From: Mycogone perniciosa
Lineage: Eukaryota > Ascomycota > Sordariomycetes > Hypocreales > Hypocreaceae
Length of the DNA: 64,000 bases
Assembly: GCA_025331125.1 (NCBI GenBank)
Contig: JAOALB010000053.1
Span: forward strand, 215,170-279,169
Direction of reading: 5' to 3'
Position numbers and translations under genes: made by a program. Below are positions 12,972 through 23,611 of this stretch, piece after piece. Numbering within the stretch: position 1 is the first letter of the stretch; each line of letters starts with the position of its first letter. A model generated the notes under the pieces. It was not told the origin of the DNA, ran no database searches, and saw nothing but the letters and a program-made list of their open reading frames with translations.

Positions 12972-13983
12972 TTATCGTTTGCCTCTTTTTCGCCCGAACG
13001 TATCTCTTGAACCTTCCATCATCTTAACATCACGCTCATTCAACTTCAACTCCGCCCCTCTCAGCCGTCCCATACCAGGCCTATCCACTGCAAATCCACC
13101 GCCCCTCCTATCCCTCGTTTTCTTCTTGGGCGCCTCTCTCTCCAAGATGACGCCATTCTCCTTGGCCTCGCGCCTGCGCTTAGCCTCTCTGGCAGTAACG
13201 GCGGCGTTGATCCCCTTGCGCATATACATGGGCATTTTGTCTTGTTTGAGGATGGAGGTCTTGGAGCCGAGGGCTTGGATGCGCAGGTCGGTGGCCTTTT
13301 GGCGGATACGTCCCGCGGCGAACGTTTTGGGTTCTGTGGGAGCTGTGTTGATGGATAGGGAGGATAGGGACGTCGGGCGGTTGGGTGCGAGGAGGTGGGA
13401 TTCGGCGAGGAGGCGGCGGAGTTCGAGGTCTTGGGCGAGGAGAGAGGGGGCGTCTTCGGGGAGGGCGGAGGATGAGGAGGAGGGCGCTTCGGGGGTTGTG
13501 GGTTTGGAGATGGCGGTTTGGTCCGGAGGGCGGGAGGACTGTATAGATGTTAGATAGGGCGCTCGTGGCGCGAAGGGGGCAGGGGACGTACCATGAAGGC
13601 TTTGAGCTCGCGTTTGCTCATAGTTGTGGGTTTGGGCGCTTGCGACATGGAGTGGTCTACAACTTCGACAGTCGGAGGAGTATCTGTATGCAGATCAGTA
13701 TTCCATTCCTTGAGCCTGGCTAATTCCTGTGCACGCTTTACTTACTGTCATCGTCTTCCTCATCTGAGATTTCATCATCTGACAAGCCCCCCCATTCAGA
13801 ATCCTCATCTTCGCTTTCGTTCTCGCTTTCGTTCTCGCCTTCGTCGTCTTGATCTTTCGTTGATTTGCTCTCCGACTCTGGCAAGGGATTGAAGCGGGCT
13901 TCAAAGTGGCGGCGGAAGATTTCCTGTGCGTCTTCTTCTGATATTGAGGGCTCGTGGGCCTTGCGCTTTCCGAGGACAGCCAT
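12972..13983 (-). CDS. faf1: Faf1-like small-subunit ribosome biogenesis protein
   Basis: Small nucleolar factor of the yeast Faf1 / human C1orf131 type, needed for early 18S rRNA processing and 40S assembly. Minus-strand exons 13746-13983, 13592-13683 and 12972-13538 give 298 aa. The first exon encodes MAVLGKRKAHEPSISEEDA, then an acidic Asp/Glu/Ser tract; the last encodes a basic Arg/Lys C-terminus with the family-like GMGRLRGAELKLNERDVK motif. Exon junctions have GTAAGT/GTACGT donors and keep frame. Divergent from the enoyl-CoA hydratase gene 555 bases away. Identification rests on the C-terminal motif, overall charge layout and size, so it is good but not absolute. Confidence 0.75.
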
Positions 13984-14537
13984 TTTGAAGGGCCTGGGTT
14001 GTCGGTGGTATGCAATGCTGAGCTGGTTGGGTTACATAGAAGCCATATCTCTTCGTTATCAGGAAACTTTTTCTGCATTGGTTATTTTGGCGCATGTATC
14101 AGAGCTCTAACCCCACTATAATTGCTGACATAGTACGGAGTACCTGACACACTTAAACTAAAAGGAACAAGACGTCTGTCTTTCGAAGAGAAGGAATTTA
14201 TGCTTAAATTTCATGTAAACATCAATATTGATATTCCAGATTCATCACAATTTCTTCAATACTACTGCCAACAATGGCGTCCAGCGTCTCATCAATACGG
14301 AGGCGGCAAAACCTACCTCCGCTTCCCCAGACTCGGCCATCGTCATCAGTACGTACCAATGCTCCGTATCCTCGGCTCAAAGCCGATGCTTTCCAGCTGA
14401 TACGGGTCCAGAGCATTAACTCCCATCACCCAGGCCTCCCATCTTCTGCTGCTTTCGCATTCTGCTTCCCAATTACCCGGTATTTCTGTCAACTGGAGCT
14501 GTTTCTGCTTGCTTTTCCCGTCTAGAAAGCTTCCAAA
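13984..14537. promoter_or_regulatory. Divergent promoter between faf1 and echA
   Basis: 554 bases separating two start codons on opposite strands. It contains one TACGGAGTA palindrome copy (14132-14143) and a short AT-rich segment; no conserved TATA is obvious. No coding exon found. Confidence 0.45.
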
Positions 14538-15466
14538 ATGAACACGTTTCGGTTCTTGAGGCCTGTTGTCTCCAAGGTTCCCTTCCAGAAATCTACGCTG
14601 CCGCGGGTGGTGCGAGCATACAGCTCCAAATCATATGAATACATCCAGACCTCAACGCCAAAACCCGGTGTTGGCCAAGGTTAGCGTCACCTATTCAATG
14701 GAATTGCTTAAAATTTGTGCTAATTTGGTATGTAGTGACTCTGAACAGACCAAAGGCTCTCAATGCCTTGTGTACCCCTCTCATTAAGGAGCTTAATGAA
14801 GCTCTGAATGACTTCAATGCTTCGGATGACACCACGGTCATTATTCTCACCGGGTCGCAGAAGGCTTTCGCTGCTGGTGCGGATATAAAGGAGATGGCTC
14901 CCCTCACTTTCTCTGAGGCATACACCAAAGCCTTTATTGAGTCGTGGTCGCTTCTTACCACTGAGGTCAAGAAGCCCATCATCGCGGCAGTCTCTGGCCA
15001 TGCCCTCGGCGGTGGCTGTGAGCTGGCTATGATGTGCGATCTCATCTACTGCACCGAGAATGCCAACTTTGGCCAGCCAGAGATCAAGCTGGGAACTATC
15101 CCTGGCGCCGGTGGTAGCCAGCGACTCACGCGCGCTATTGGCAAGTCCAAGGCCATGGAGCTCATTCTCACGGGCAAGTCGTTCAGCGGCGCGGAAGCCG
15201 AGAAGTGGGGGGTTGCAGCCAGGACGTTCCCTACGTACGAGGCGTTGATGGAGGAGACTCTGAAGACAGCCGAGACTATTGCCGGATACTCTAGGGTTGC
15301 TGTCCAGGCTTGCAAGGAGGTGGTGAACAAGAGCCAGGACTTGCCGCTGAGAGACGGCGTGGAGTTTGAGAGGCGTGTTTTCCACAGCTTGTTTGGCAGC
15401 CAGGATCAGAAGATTGGCATGAAGGCGTTTGCTGAGAAGAAGAAGCCCGAGTGGACTCACTCTTGA
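14538..15466 (+). CDS. echA: Mitochondrial enoyl-CoA hydratase (crotonase)
   Basis: Hydrates 2-trans-enoyl-CoA to 3-hydroxyacyl-CoA in mitochondrial short-chain beta-oxidation and branched-chain amino-acid breakdown. Exons 14538-14679 and 14736-15466 give 290 aa, the usual ECHS1 length. The first exon is a basic, Ser/Arg-rich presequence (MNTFRFLRPVV...VVRAYSSKSYEY). Crotonase signatures follow: oxyanion-hole segment AFAAGADIKEM, GHALGGGCELAMMCD and PEIKLGTIPGAGGSQRL, with the two catalytic glutamates in the GCELA and PEIKLG segments. The intron (14680-14735) falls just after the presequence. Close to the ECHS1 group rather than peroxisomal isomerases, because there is no peroxisomal tail (ends WTHS). 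Confidence 0.93.
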
Positions 15467-15514
15467 ATAGTTAGTTCTATTATGGACTATGAATGGGATC
15501 GAACAATCTGAGTT

Positions 15515-16117
15515 CTATGAGTTCCCATGGTGCTCTGCAAGTGCCTCCTTTCCAATCCTGACCATATCTTCGTTACTAAGCGTTTCCTTCTCAGCCCCTT
15601 TGATAGCTAGATTGAGAAGTGCGGCTGAGATCTCAGTCATCTCAACGATAGGAACGCCGACGAGACCACAGGTAACCGCTTGAAAGGCCTTCGCCGCCAA
15701 ACTTGTCTGCTCTGAATACCTGACGTAGCCTGGCTTAGCTATATAGGCTTCTAGTGATCCACCACAGTTTTTGGCGGACTCGAGAACGTGTGTCTCTACC
15801 TCTCCCTGAGGATAGACGATTAGTGTACTGAGTCTATTTGATCACAGATGGAACGGATGGGAACACACTCTCATCAAGCAGTAATCGCCCAAGATCCAAG
15901 GCTTCTTGCTTGGATCTCGCTCGGCCTTGCAACCACTGGTATAAACGAAGCGGAGTGGCTTGGTAGTATTATTCCGTGGTAGCTGGGACATGCTTTCAAG
16001 GCCTGCTATTGTGTAATCCAAGCATATCTTGCGCACCTCTTCCCATGATAGTCCCCTCGTTTGGGACACTCTTAAAGCCATGAGCCTATCATGCATGACA
16101 ACCATTATACCGGGCAT
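15515..16117 (-). pseudogene. Truncated NAD(P)-dependent epimerase-like fragment
   Basis: Minus-strand exons 15869-16117 and 15515-15805, joined across a 63-nt GT-AG intron, give an open 179-residue chain. It resembles the C-terminal half of short fungal nucleoside-diphosphate-sugar epimerase / NAD(P)-binding proteins: LDYTIAGLESM, then RFVYTSGCKAERD (the Ser/Gly strand-5 region) and GSLEAYIAKPGYVR. The N-terminal Rossmann glycine motif (GxxGxxG) and first 100 or so residues are absent, and I find no upstream exon restoring them in 16118-16970. The splice site and frame are intact, so truncation looks recent or the gene is expressed as a short protein. Called a pseudogene because the cofactor site is missing; a small live gene is possible. 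Confidence 0.5.
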
Positions 16118-16967
16118 ATGGTCTGGATGGACAGATATCGATAGGTTTTCTATTGACTGCTACTACCTATGTATACATATATACTCGAGATAGGATCCCG
16201 GCATTAGACAAGGCTGGATCTGTGACTGGCTCGGCCTTCATCACGGCTTTGCGGGTGTGATTTCATCCGTAAACTTCGTTGATTGCTACGAGGTCAGCAC
16301 ACACTATCTTTAGCGACCTCAGAGGAACTTTAAGCGGGGGGTTTACCAGCGCCATTATATATGTACTGGGCGTGTATACAAGGATGCGCAAGTGCCATCA
16401 TAGTTCACTTGTTTGTTCATCAAGAGTATTGGATCTAATGAAAAGTATAAATGGACGGCCTATGCCATATCAGCTATACTAGTGATATTATTAGTGATGT
16501 TATAAGTGAACGTCATTCATTCAGCGACGATGATTAGTTAGGTATGGCCTGGGAGGGAGCTTTGACAAAGCTGCACTACAATTTGGTCTGACGAATCGAA
16601 TCTTCTTCCTCCCCTAGAATCAGCATATGCATCCATCTCGCGTCTTCAAAACGAATAAAACGAAGCCAAGGCGAGCTGAGCGGGGTCGTTGTCAAGCAAG
16701 AAATAAACTTCGATGGATACGATGCACATCCAGTCAGACCAGGAGCCTTTCATTGCTCAGCCGAGGGCGTGGCACTTTGTCAGGTACCCATGAAGTACTT
16801 GACCAACGCCACCAGGACACGAATCTGCAGCCTTCATGATCCGTGATCAAGCCGAGCCTTTTAATAGTGCTACTCGTACATCTGCTCCGTATTTCTCCCC
16901 CGTTTTCTGCGTGCGACGATCCCTTTCGCATGCATTGCAAAACTACAAAGCCCTGAGGGTATCATGA
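16118..16967. other. Intergenic, promoter of RING/ZZ gene
   Basis: 850 bases with no convincing exon. 16270-16520 is AT-rich with several short direct repeats (TTAGTGATATTATTAGTGATGTTA type near 16480-16505, interrupted). This could be decayed 5' sequence of the truncated epimerase gene plus the promoter of the plus-strand gene at 16968. Confidence 0.4.
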
Positions 16968-19837
16968 ATGGATTCTCGAAAACATAGCGTGGACTTGGGC
17001 AAGGAGCTGACGTGCTCGGTATGAAGACCCTGCCTGTCCCATCACCAGAACGCCTGCCATCAGCCACCATGCGCAGCCCCTGATTGACATGACAGCCTGT
17101 GCTTACACATTTGCAGATATGCACTGAGCTCCTTTACCAACCGCTGACCCTGCTCGACTGTCTCCATACGTACTGCGGAGCGTGCTTGAAGGAATGGTTT
17201 CGCTTCCAAGCTGCCACAGCCGAGCGAGCGCCAACCCCGCCGCCTCCGGACGCACGCATCTTTACATGCCCATCATGTCGAAGCTCAGTGCGAGACACAA
17301 GGCATAATGCCACGGTTGCGACCCTCCTTGATATGTTCGTTGCCGCGAACCCGACACGGGCGCGATCCGAGGACGACAAGAAAGAGATGGAAGAAAAGTA
17401 TAAGCCGGGCGACCGGGTCCTTCCCAAGGTCAAGACTCGAGTGAGAACAGCGGAGGAGCGACGTGCGGAAGAGGAAGATCAGAGACTGTTGGACGAAGTG
17501 AGGCAAATAAGTTTGCAGGAAGCCGTAGATGCCGCAACGCAACCGCCGACGTCGAGGCGACGCGGGGACAGTCGGTCCGGTGAGGAGCAGAGATCAAGTC
17601 GGGACCAGAGGTCGGATAGCCGTCAAAGGCGGACAAGAGATGGGAGCCACCAGCGACGAGAAGAGAACGGGGATCGTAGCAGCGCCCAGCTGTCCCCGGA
17701 AGGGGAGTCGCAGCATCGGAGAAGGCGGAGCGAATCTCGGCAGCGGCAAGTTGAGCACCAATCGTCGTTGAGGTCGTTGCTCGGCTCACAGATGAGTGAA
17801 CGAGATATCGAGAGGGAGATTGAAGAATTTGCTCGTCAGATCCAGGAGGAAGGGCTTCTTGATGGACTCGATTTGGACAACATCGATCTAAGCCGAGACG
17901 ATGAGCTTAGCCGCCGCATCACCGAAGCATATCGACGGCGCCAGAGGGGTCGTTCGCGACAAGAGCCGGCAAGGAGGAGCAACGCAAGCGCCCAAAGTGG
18001 TGCGTCTCGGCATACGGAGTCGAGCCCGGCTGCCTCTCGACTCCGTCCTAGTAGTGCTCGGCCTTCAAGTCGTCCCTCAAGTCGTCACCGTGCCCATGCG
18101 CGATCAACGAGTGAGGTTGAAAACAGGAGTAGACCACCGCCGTCATCCGTCAACCTTGAGGTCCGAACCCCGGAGAGACCAAGAAGACGGACTGCTAGCG
18201 ATAGCCGCAGCGCAACAACGCCGATAATCATGACCAACACCGATACACGACCAGCAGCTCGTTCTCAGACAGATTTGAGTCTGAGGACTCATCTAGCAGA
18301 TGCCACCGCATCAGTCCCGAGTTTTGGAAATGACCGCAGTGCTAGTGGCACAAATTCCGTGCCCGTTACCTCTCAGCCTGTTGAGTTGCCGACAAATAGC
18401 AACGGAAGCAAGGCATCTTTCGCCAACCGCATACCACAGGGCAACATGTCACCTGCCGCACTGCTTTCTCCAGAGGTAGCAGAGCTAGCAGCAACTCGAA
18501 GTGCTAGATCACAACGGCCTGTGGATTTAGGTGTCACAGGTGCTTTGGTAGCAAGTCCCACTGGTAGTCCGACCGTTGCCGGGCACCAGCGGACACGATC
18601 ACAGCCTTACGAGGAACCCTCAATCAGCTGCTCACGATGTAGCAAGCCCCATATTGAGTACGATTTGCATTACAACTGCAAAATATGTGCTAAAGGACAA
18701 TGGAATATCTGCATGGACTGCTACCGAGCAGGCAAAGGCTGTCTTTACTGGTTTGGCTTCGGACACAGTGCCTGGAAAAAGTGGGAGAAGCGAAAGCAAG
18801 CCAACGAATCGGTTCCAATGCCTCATATGCTGAACGCAGGCCGTTACCTACGACCAGCATCAATGTCTCTTAGCGTGGATATGAGAAAGAACCTTACAAC
18901 AGAAGACCCCAGGCTGAGGTTGGAGACTGGAACGTTTTGCGCAAGATGCTTTGTATGGACGAACAATTGCTTTTGGCGTTGTGATGTGTGCAACGAGGGT
19001 GATTGGGGCTTCTGTAATGACTGTGTGAATCAAGGCAAATCTTGTGGACATCAACTTCTCCCCTTGGCGCACGAGTCGACAAATTCTGGTCCACAGATTC
19101 GGCCTCGCAGTTCCAAGTCCCCTGGCCGACCTCCTACTGCGACTATCGTTACAGGGCCCCAAACAGCTGGAATAGGACCTTTCAAGCCTCTCATATTCAA
19201 CACTAGATGTGAAGTTTGCAAAGATCCTATACCGTCATCTCAAATTCGATATCATTGCTTTAGCTGTACGAGTGCACTGATGCCCGATGCTTCTCCTGGA
19301 GACTACGATATCTGTTCGCCTTGCTACGGTAAACTAGAGGCCCAGGGCCGGATCAGCTCTGAGAACGGCCATTCGGGGTGGAGAAGATGTCTCAATGGAC
19401 ATAGGATGGTGGTGGTTGGATTTGTGGAGGGCAATGTTGGACACTGGCGATATGTCGACAGGGACCTCGTTGGTGGTCGAGCTCTTCGCGTAGAGCCCAT
19501 TGAGAGCAGCGAACACCCTGATCTCCAGAAATGGTCCTGGAGTCATGGAAGCGAAAAATTGGAACGGCTTGTGGCCAAGGACGTGTCAGCGACGGCGCCC
19601 ACAAGCCTTGAATCAGTGTCCTACTCGGAGACCTTCCCCCCTGACGGAGGCGCAGGCACGAGAGGTCACGCGATGTGGGCGTGGTACCCCAAGTCTGATG
19701 CTGAAGATGAGCTGATGTTTCCGAGAGGAGCGGACATCAGCGAGGTCAAGGATATAAACGGAGACTGGTTCTTCGGGACGTATATGGGTGCAAAGGGGCT
19801 GTTTCCGGCTCCTTATGTACGGACGGGTCGAAGTTGA
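16968..19837 (+). CDS. RING-finger / triple ZZ-type zinc / SH3 protein
   Basis: Probable E3 ubiquitin ligase. Exons 16968-17018 and 17117-19837 give 923 aa. Residues 16-70 form a C3HC4 RING split by the intron after its first cysteine (LTCSICTELL...DCLHTYCGAC...CPSC). Residues 100-500 are Arg/Ser/Glu-rich and probably disordered. Three cysteine-rich ZZ-like modules follow near residues 521-570 (CSRC...CKIC...CMDC), 624-665 (CARC...CDVC...CNDC) and 715-790 (CEVC...CFSC...CSPC with a late Cys/His pair). The last 55 residues look like an SH3 fold (MWAWYPK...ELMFPRGADI...DWFFGTYMGAKGLFPAPYV). The start is the ATG that reads in frame into the RING; another ATG four bases upstream opens an eight-codon overlapping frame. 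Substrates cannot be told from sequence. Confidence 0.85.
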
Positions 19838-20213
19838 TAACCATTCAATCCTTTAGAAAAGAGTTCTGTACTTCCCATACCACGTGGCACATATATAATG
19901 TATATCCAGAAGGATATTTTGGATAATAAATGGTTTGATGAAGGAGAATTACCTGCCATGTAAGTGACACAGCCGGCTCTCCGGGTCTCCGGCGCTCGGG
20001 GTCCCCATCTTAGTGGGAAATGACGTGATCGGGCCCTCGGTCCAGGCCCCACCACGGACCCTCGGTGTTTGAGCTTCTTGGCTGGGGAGCGAAATCGTGA
20101 CATCTTGAACCTCTTTCAAGCTTACAAATTAACCATCTCTCATGACTTTGCTGCCTGGAGGCCTGCGCGAGACGCCCAATTGACGTCGTCTGGAGCTTGG
20201 ATCCCACCCGAGA
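19838..20213. other. Intergenic between RING/ZZ gene and cysB
   Basis: 376 bases: 3' flank of the upstream gene, with a TATATATAATGTATAT run near 19890, followed by the cysB promoter. No coding or RNA signal seen. Confidence 0.5.
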
Positions 20214-21390
20214 ATGTTTCGACACAGCGCCAGGCGGCTTGCCGTTGCGGCGGCCAAGGCGGCTGAGCCCAGCGCTTATACCCTCGCTGTGTCCAAGGCG
20301 CAGGGCGTCTCGAGGGGCTTGACAGGAGGTATGGCGCTCTTGTCTGGCCTTTCCTTGGCGTGTAACTCGAAGCTAACAGGAGGTGTCTTCAGCCATTGGC
20401 AATACGCCGCTCATTCGTCTCAACCGCCTCTCTGAAGAAACCGGCTGCGAAATCCTCGGCAAGGCCGAATTCATGAACCCAGGCGGCTCCGTCAAGGACC
20501 GCGCAGCGCTCTACGTCGTCAAGGATGCCGAGGAGCGAGGTCTGCTAAAGCCCGGTGGTACTGTCGTCGAAGGCACGGCTGGAAACACGGGTATTGGTCT
20601 TGCGCACGTTTGTCGCTCGCGGGGGTACAAGCTCGTTATTTACATGCCCAATACGCAATCCCAAGGCAAGATCGATCTTCTGCGTCTCCTTGGTGCGGAG
20701 GTGTATCCCGTTCCTGCGGTGGCGTTTGATAATCCGGAGAATTACAACCATCAGGCTCGTCGACATGCCGAGGCGCTGGAGAATGCGGTTTGGACGAATC
20801 AGTTCGATAACACGGCGAACCGCCGGGCGCATATCGAGACCACCGGTCCTGAGATCTGGACGCAGACGCAGGGGAAGGTTGATGCCTTCACTTGCTCCAC
20901 AGGCACTGCGGGCACCCTGGCTGGAACCACGAGATATCTCAAGGATGTTTCTGGCGGTCGTGTGAAGAGCTTCCTGGCCGACCCGCCGGGCAGTGTGCTG
21001 CATTCGTACTTGTCCTCGGGCGGCAAGCTGATCGAGCGGACAGGCTCAAGTATCACCGAGGGCATTGGCCAGGGCCGCATCACGGATAATCTGCAGCCAG
21101 ACCTCGACCTGCTCGACGGGTCGCTGTTTATTTCCGACGAGAAGAGCATTGAGATGGTGTACCGGTGCTTAGACGAGGAAGGCCTGTACCTTGGTGCGAG
21201 CTCCTCGCTGAACGTGGTGGCGGCGAAGGAGGTGGCTGAGAAGTTGGGCAAGGGGCATACCGTCGTTACTATGCTGTGTGACGGTGCGTATAGATATGCG
21301 GATCGGTTGTTCTCGCGCACGTGGTTGGCCGAGAAGAAGCTTTTGGGGGCTATCCCCAAGCACTTAGAGAAGTACATCGTGCTGCCATAA
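20214..21390 (+). CDS. cysB: Mitochondrial cysteine synthase (O-acetylserine sulfhydrylase)
   Basis: PLP enzyme joining O-acetylserine and sulfide into cysteine. Exons 20214-20328 and 20393-21390 give 370 aa, the length of Aspergillus CysB. The N-terminus is a basic presequence (MFRHSARRLAVAAAKA), then GNTPLIRLNRLSEETGC. The PLP lysine sits in NPGGSVKDRAAL, the substrate loop is EGTAGNTGIGLAH, and the phosphate-binding glycine loop is around CSTGTAGTLAGT. Two 3' splice AGs lie 20 bases apart; only the downstream one (20391-20392) restores frame and gives the conserved TGAIGNTP junction. Fungal-type ending IPKHLEKYIVLP. Probably regulated with sulfur supply, but I see no diagnostic site. Confidence 0.92.
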
Positions 21391-21489
21391 GCTCATGTTG
21401 TACAGGTATATATATCATACAATACGCCATCAGCTCGTGAGTCGTTGTTAACAGTAGCCCCTAATCTCATCCACCCCTTTGTCCTACGC

Positions 21490-22709
21490 CTACCACTTTG
21501 GCGCATGTCCCACCACCTTTTGATATTCTTGATCCCGACCTTCGGTTGAGCTTTGGCTAGTCTGGACGAATTGCCGCAGATGGTCACTCAGTGCGACCTC
21601 AGCGGGTGCCAAGGCTGCAGCAGGGTCACCCAGAATCTCCCGCGCAAGCGCAATGCCTTTGATATTCTGTGCCAAAACTTGCACATACGCACTCCCGTTC
21701 AGGGCGATAGGGACACGTGCCTTCTTAGGGGGCAAATTCCTCTCCAACGTGGGGTTCAATGCCGCAAACTCCACCACCTTGAGGAGATCTTTCTCCGCAT
21801 CTTCCCACAGTGAGCTGAGGAGTTCCACCTCATCCTTGAGCAGGACAAGATCCTCTTCAGGGGCTCCCTCTCCTTGTTGGCTGACCTTGACTGCTGATGC
21901 CCTGGCGAAAAGCGTCATTCCGCGGACGATTCGGGAAAAATGTAGTCTCTCGCGGGTGGGCTGTCCTGCAATCGTGTGTTCGGATCGCTGAATGAGGTCA
22001 AGCACAAGTTCCGCCCACTTCAGTGCCTGCTTCGTCTCGGCCTCGTCCCAGTTGCTGTTGGTGATCTTGTCATTGATGAACGCAAGCACCCGAACAACAG
22101 TTTCGCGGTTGGTGAAGAAAAGCCCAGTCTTGTCCGCCTGCTTCGCACACTCAATAACAGCATAGATATTCCCCCTCTTGCCCGCTATGCGCACAATCTT
22201 CCCCCAGTGATCGGCCTTTAGCCGGATGCCAGCCTTCTTGTACCCCGCAAGCAGCGTTCCCAGATTGCTCCAATCCTGTTGATCTTTCATGTTGTCCAGA
22301 GCTCTGTTGAGAATGCCTTTGGAGTTTTCGACGCCCTTGAATCGATCGATGGAGGAAAACTTGTGTTCTAAGCCCTCGACCTCGATAACGACGGGGTTTT
22401 GTTCCAGGTGGGATCGCATTTTCGGATCGAAGACCATCTTTCGCTGCTTTTCGGGCAAGTAGGCCGGCAGGATGATCTTCTCCTGGATTGTGCTAAGGAT
22501 GCTATTCAATTCGGCGTTCTCAGTCTCGGCGAATACTGCCCTGACGCCTATGATATTGGGTTAGATATAGCAAAAGACCCAGATAAGGCCGCCCATTTCT
22601 TACCGTGCACCGGCGAGGTGCAGAATCGCCGAGAGGACGAGAAAACAGCCGAGCGTCCATTGAGTCGACCGAGCGACCGAAGGGTCGACGTTATTGACTG
22701 ATTCGACAT
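21490..22709 (-). CDS. Conserved helical protein, probably mitochondrial
   Basis: Function not recognised. Minus-strand exons 22604-22709 and 21490-22547 give 387 aa. The first exon is a Ser/Arg-rich, acid-free presequence (MSNQSITSTLRSLGRLNGR) ending near RRFCTSPVHG, typical of matrix targeting. The rest is strongly alpha-helical with repeated 30-40 residue hairpin-like units (ILNRALDNMKDQQDWSNLGT, LLAGYKKAGIRLKADHWGKI, VVRVLAFINDKI), reminiscent of PPR/TPR-type solenoids though no canonical repeat is clear. No transmembrane segment. It shares a 190-base divergent promoter with the bL19 mitoribosomal gene, hinting at a role in mitochondrial gene expression; that is inference only. Confidence 0.8.
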
Positions 22710-22899
22710 GATTGCTGTGTTTGGACTGAAAGAAACGGACCATCTAAAATGTTCCAGACGAGCTATCGCTAAACGGGTGGGTCGGAGAAAAAGAGACGCC
22801 GGGCCAATCAGGGCCAGGAATTCGGATCCTCGAACCCCAGAGCTTTTGCGACTTTCATTGACGTCCATTAACAACCCAACAGGATCAATCCAAACCACC
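22710..22899. promoter_or_regulatory. Bidirectional promoter of two mitochondrial genes
   Basis: 190 bases between opposed start codons of the helical mitochondrial protein and bL19m. Contains GGGTGGGTCGG and GGGCCAATCAGGGCC (a CCAAT box at about 22803-22807); no TATA. Confidence 0.55.
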
Positions 22900-23611
22900 A
22901 TGAATGTCGCAAGTGTGAGGCAGCCGGTGGGCTGTCTCAAGGCCGCATTGAGACGGACACGATATCAGAAGACATGGCAGCGGTGCCTCGCGACAGCGGC
23001 TGCAAGCCCTTCTGCGCCGCGAAACGCTTTCAGTCAGAGGCAGAGTACGGTCATGCCCAGATACCTTGACATCCCCATTACAGCTCCGCTAATCATACGA
23101 TGCAGATATGGACAAGGAGAAGGTTAGCAAATTCCAAATATGGCCCCAGGTGCCTTCAGTCCGATCGACACACCCGGACCCCATGCCCACCCTCCGAAAA
23201 CAAGAAATCGCACGGCTGGACCCCACAGGCGCTCGAACGAGACTGTTTTCCAGGGAGCATGCCGACAGTGCCAAGGTTGGCGACGTGCTGATGGTGACGA
23301 CAAACTCGGGCGAGCCCTTCTCAGGGGCATTTATCCAGATTCGACGCCGAGGCGTTGATACGGCAATCCTGCTGCGCGGACAGATGATGAAGACCGGTGT
23401 GGAGATGTGGTTCAAGATCTACAGCCCGACGGTTACGGGCATTGACATCATATGGCGCAAACCGAAGAGAGCAAGGAGAGCGAGATTGACGTTTATGCGG
23501 CAGCCGAAGCACGATATGGGAAGCGTCGATGGATTGGTCTCGGCTTGGAAGAAGGAGAGGTACGCCCTGCGGTCCAAGTCCAAGCAGATCGGTGGGAGGC
23601 AAAAGAAATAA
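22900..23611 (+). CDS. img1: Mitochondrial large-subunit ribosomal protein bL19m
   Basis: Structural protein of the 54S mitoribosomal subunit, counterpart of yeast Img1. Exons 22900-23044 and 23106-23611 give 216 aa. A basic, acid-free presequence (QPVGCLKAALRRTRYQKTW...) is followed by the L19 core: ADSAKVGDVLMVTTN, then EPFSGAFIQIRRRGVDTAIL and GVEMWFKIYSPTVTGIDI with a basic KPKRARRARLTFMRQPKHDM tail. The donor is GTACGG in phase 1 with a good GCTAAT branch 14 bases before the acceptor; an alternative GTCATG donor breaks frame. The C-terminus KSKQIGGRQKK is strongly basic, suiting rRNA contact. Confidence 0.88.

Noticed and set aside
14720..15460. 246-codon open frame on the minus strand across the enoyl-CoA hydratase gene
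   Set aside because: Exact antisense shadow of a conserved coding exon; sequence is Leu/Arg/Ser-rich without domain, typical of antisense frames.
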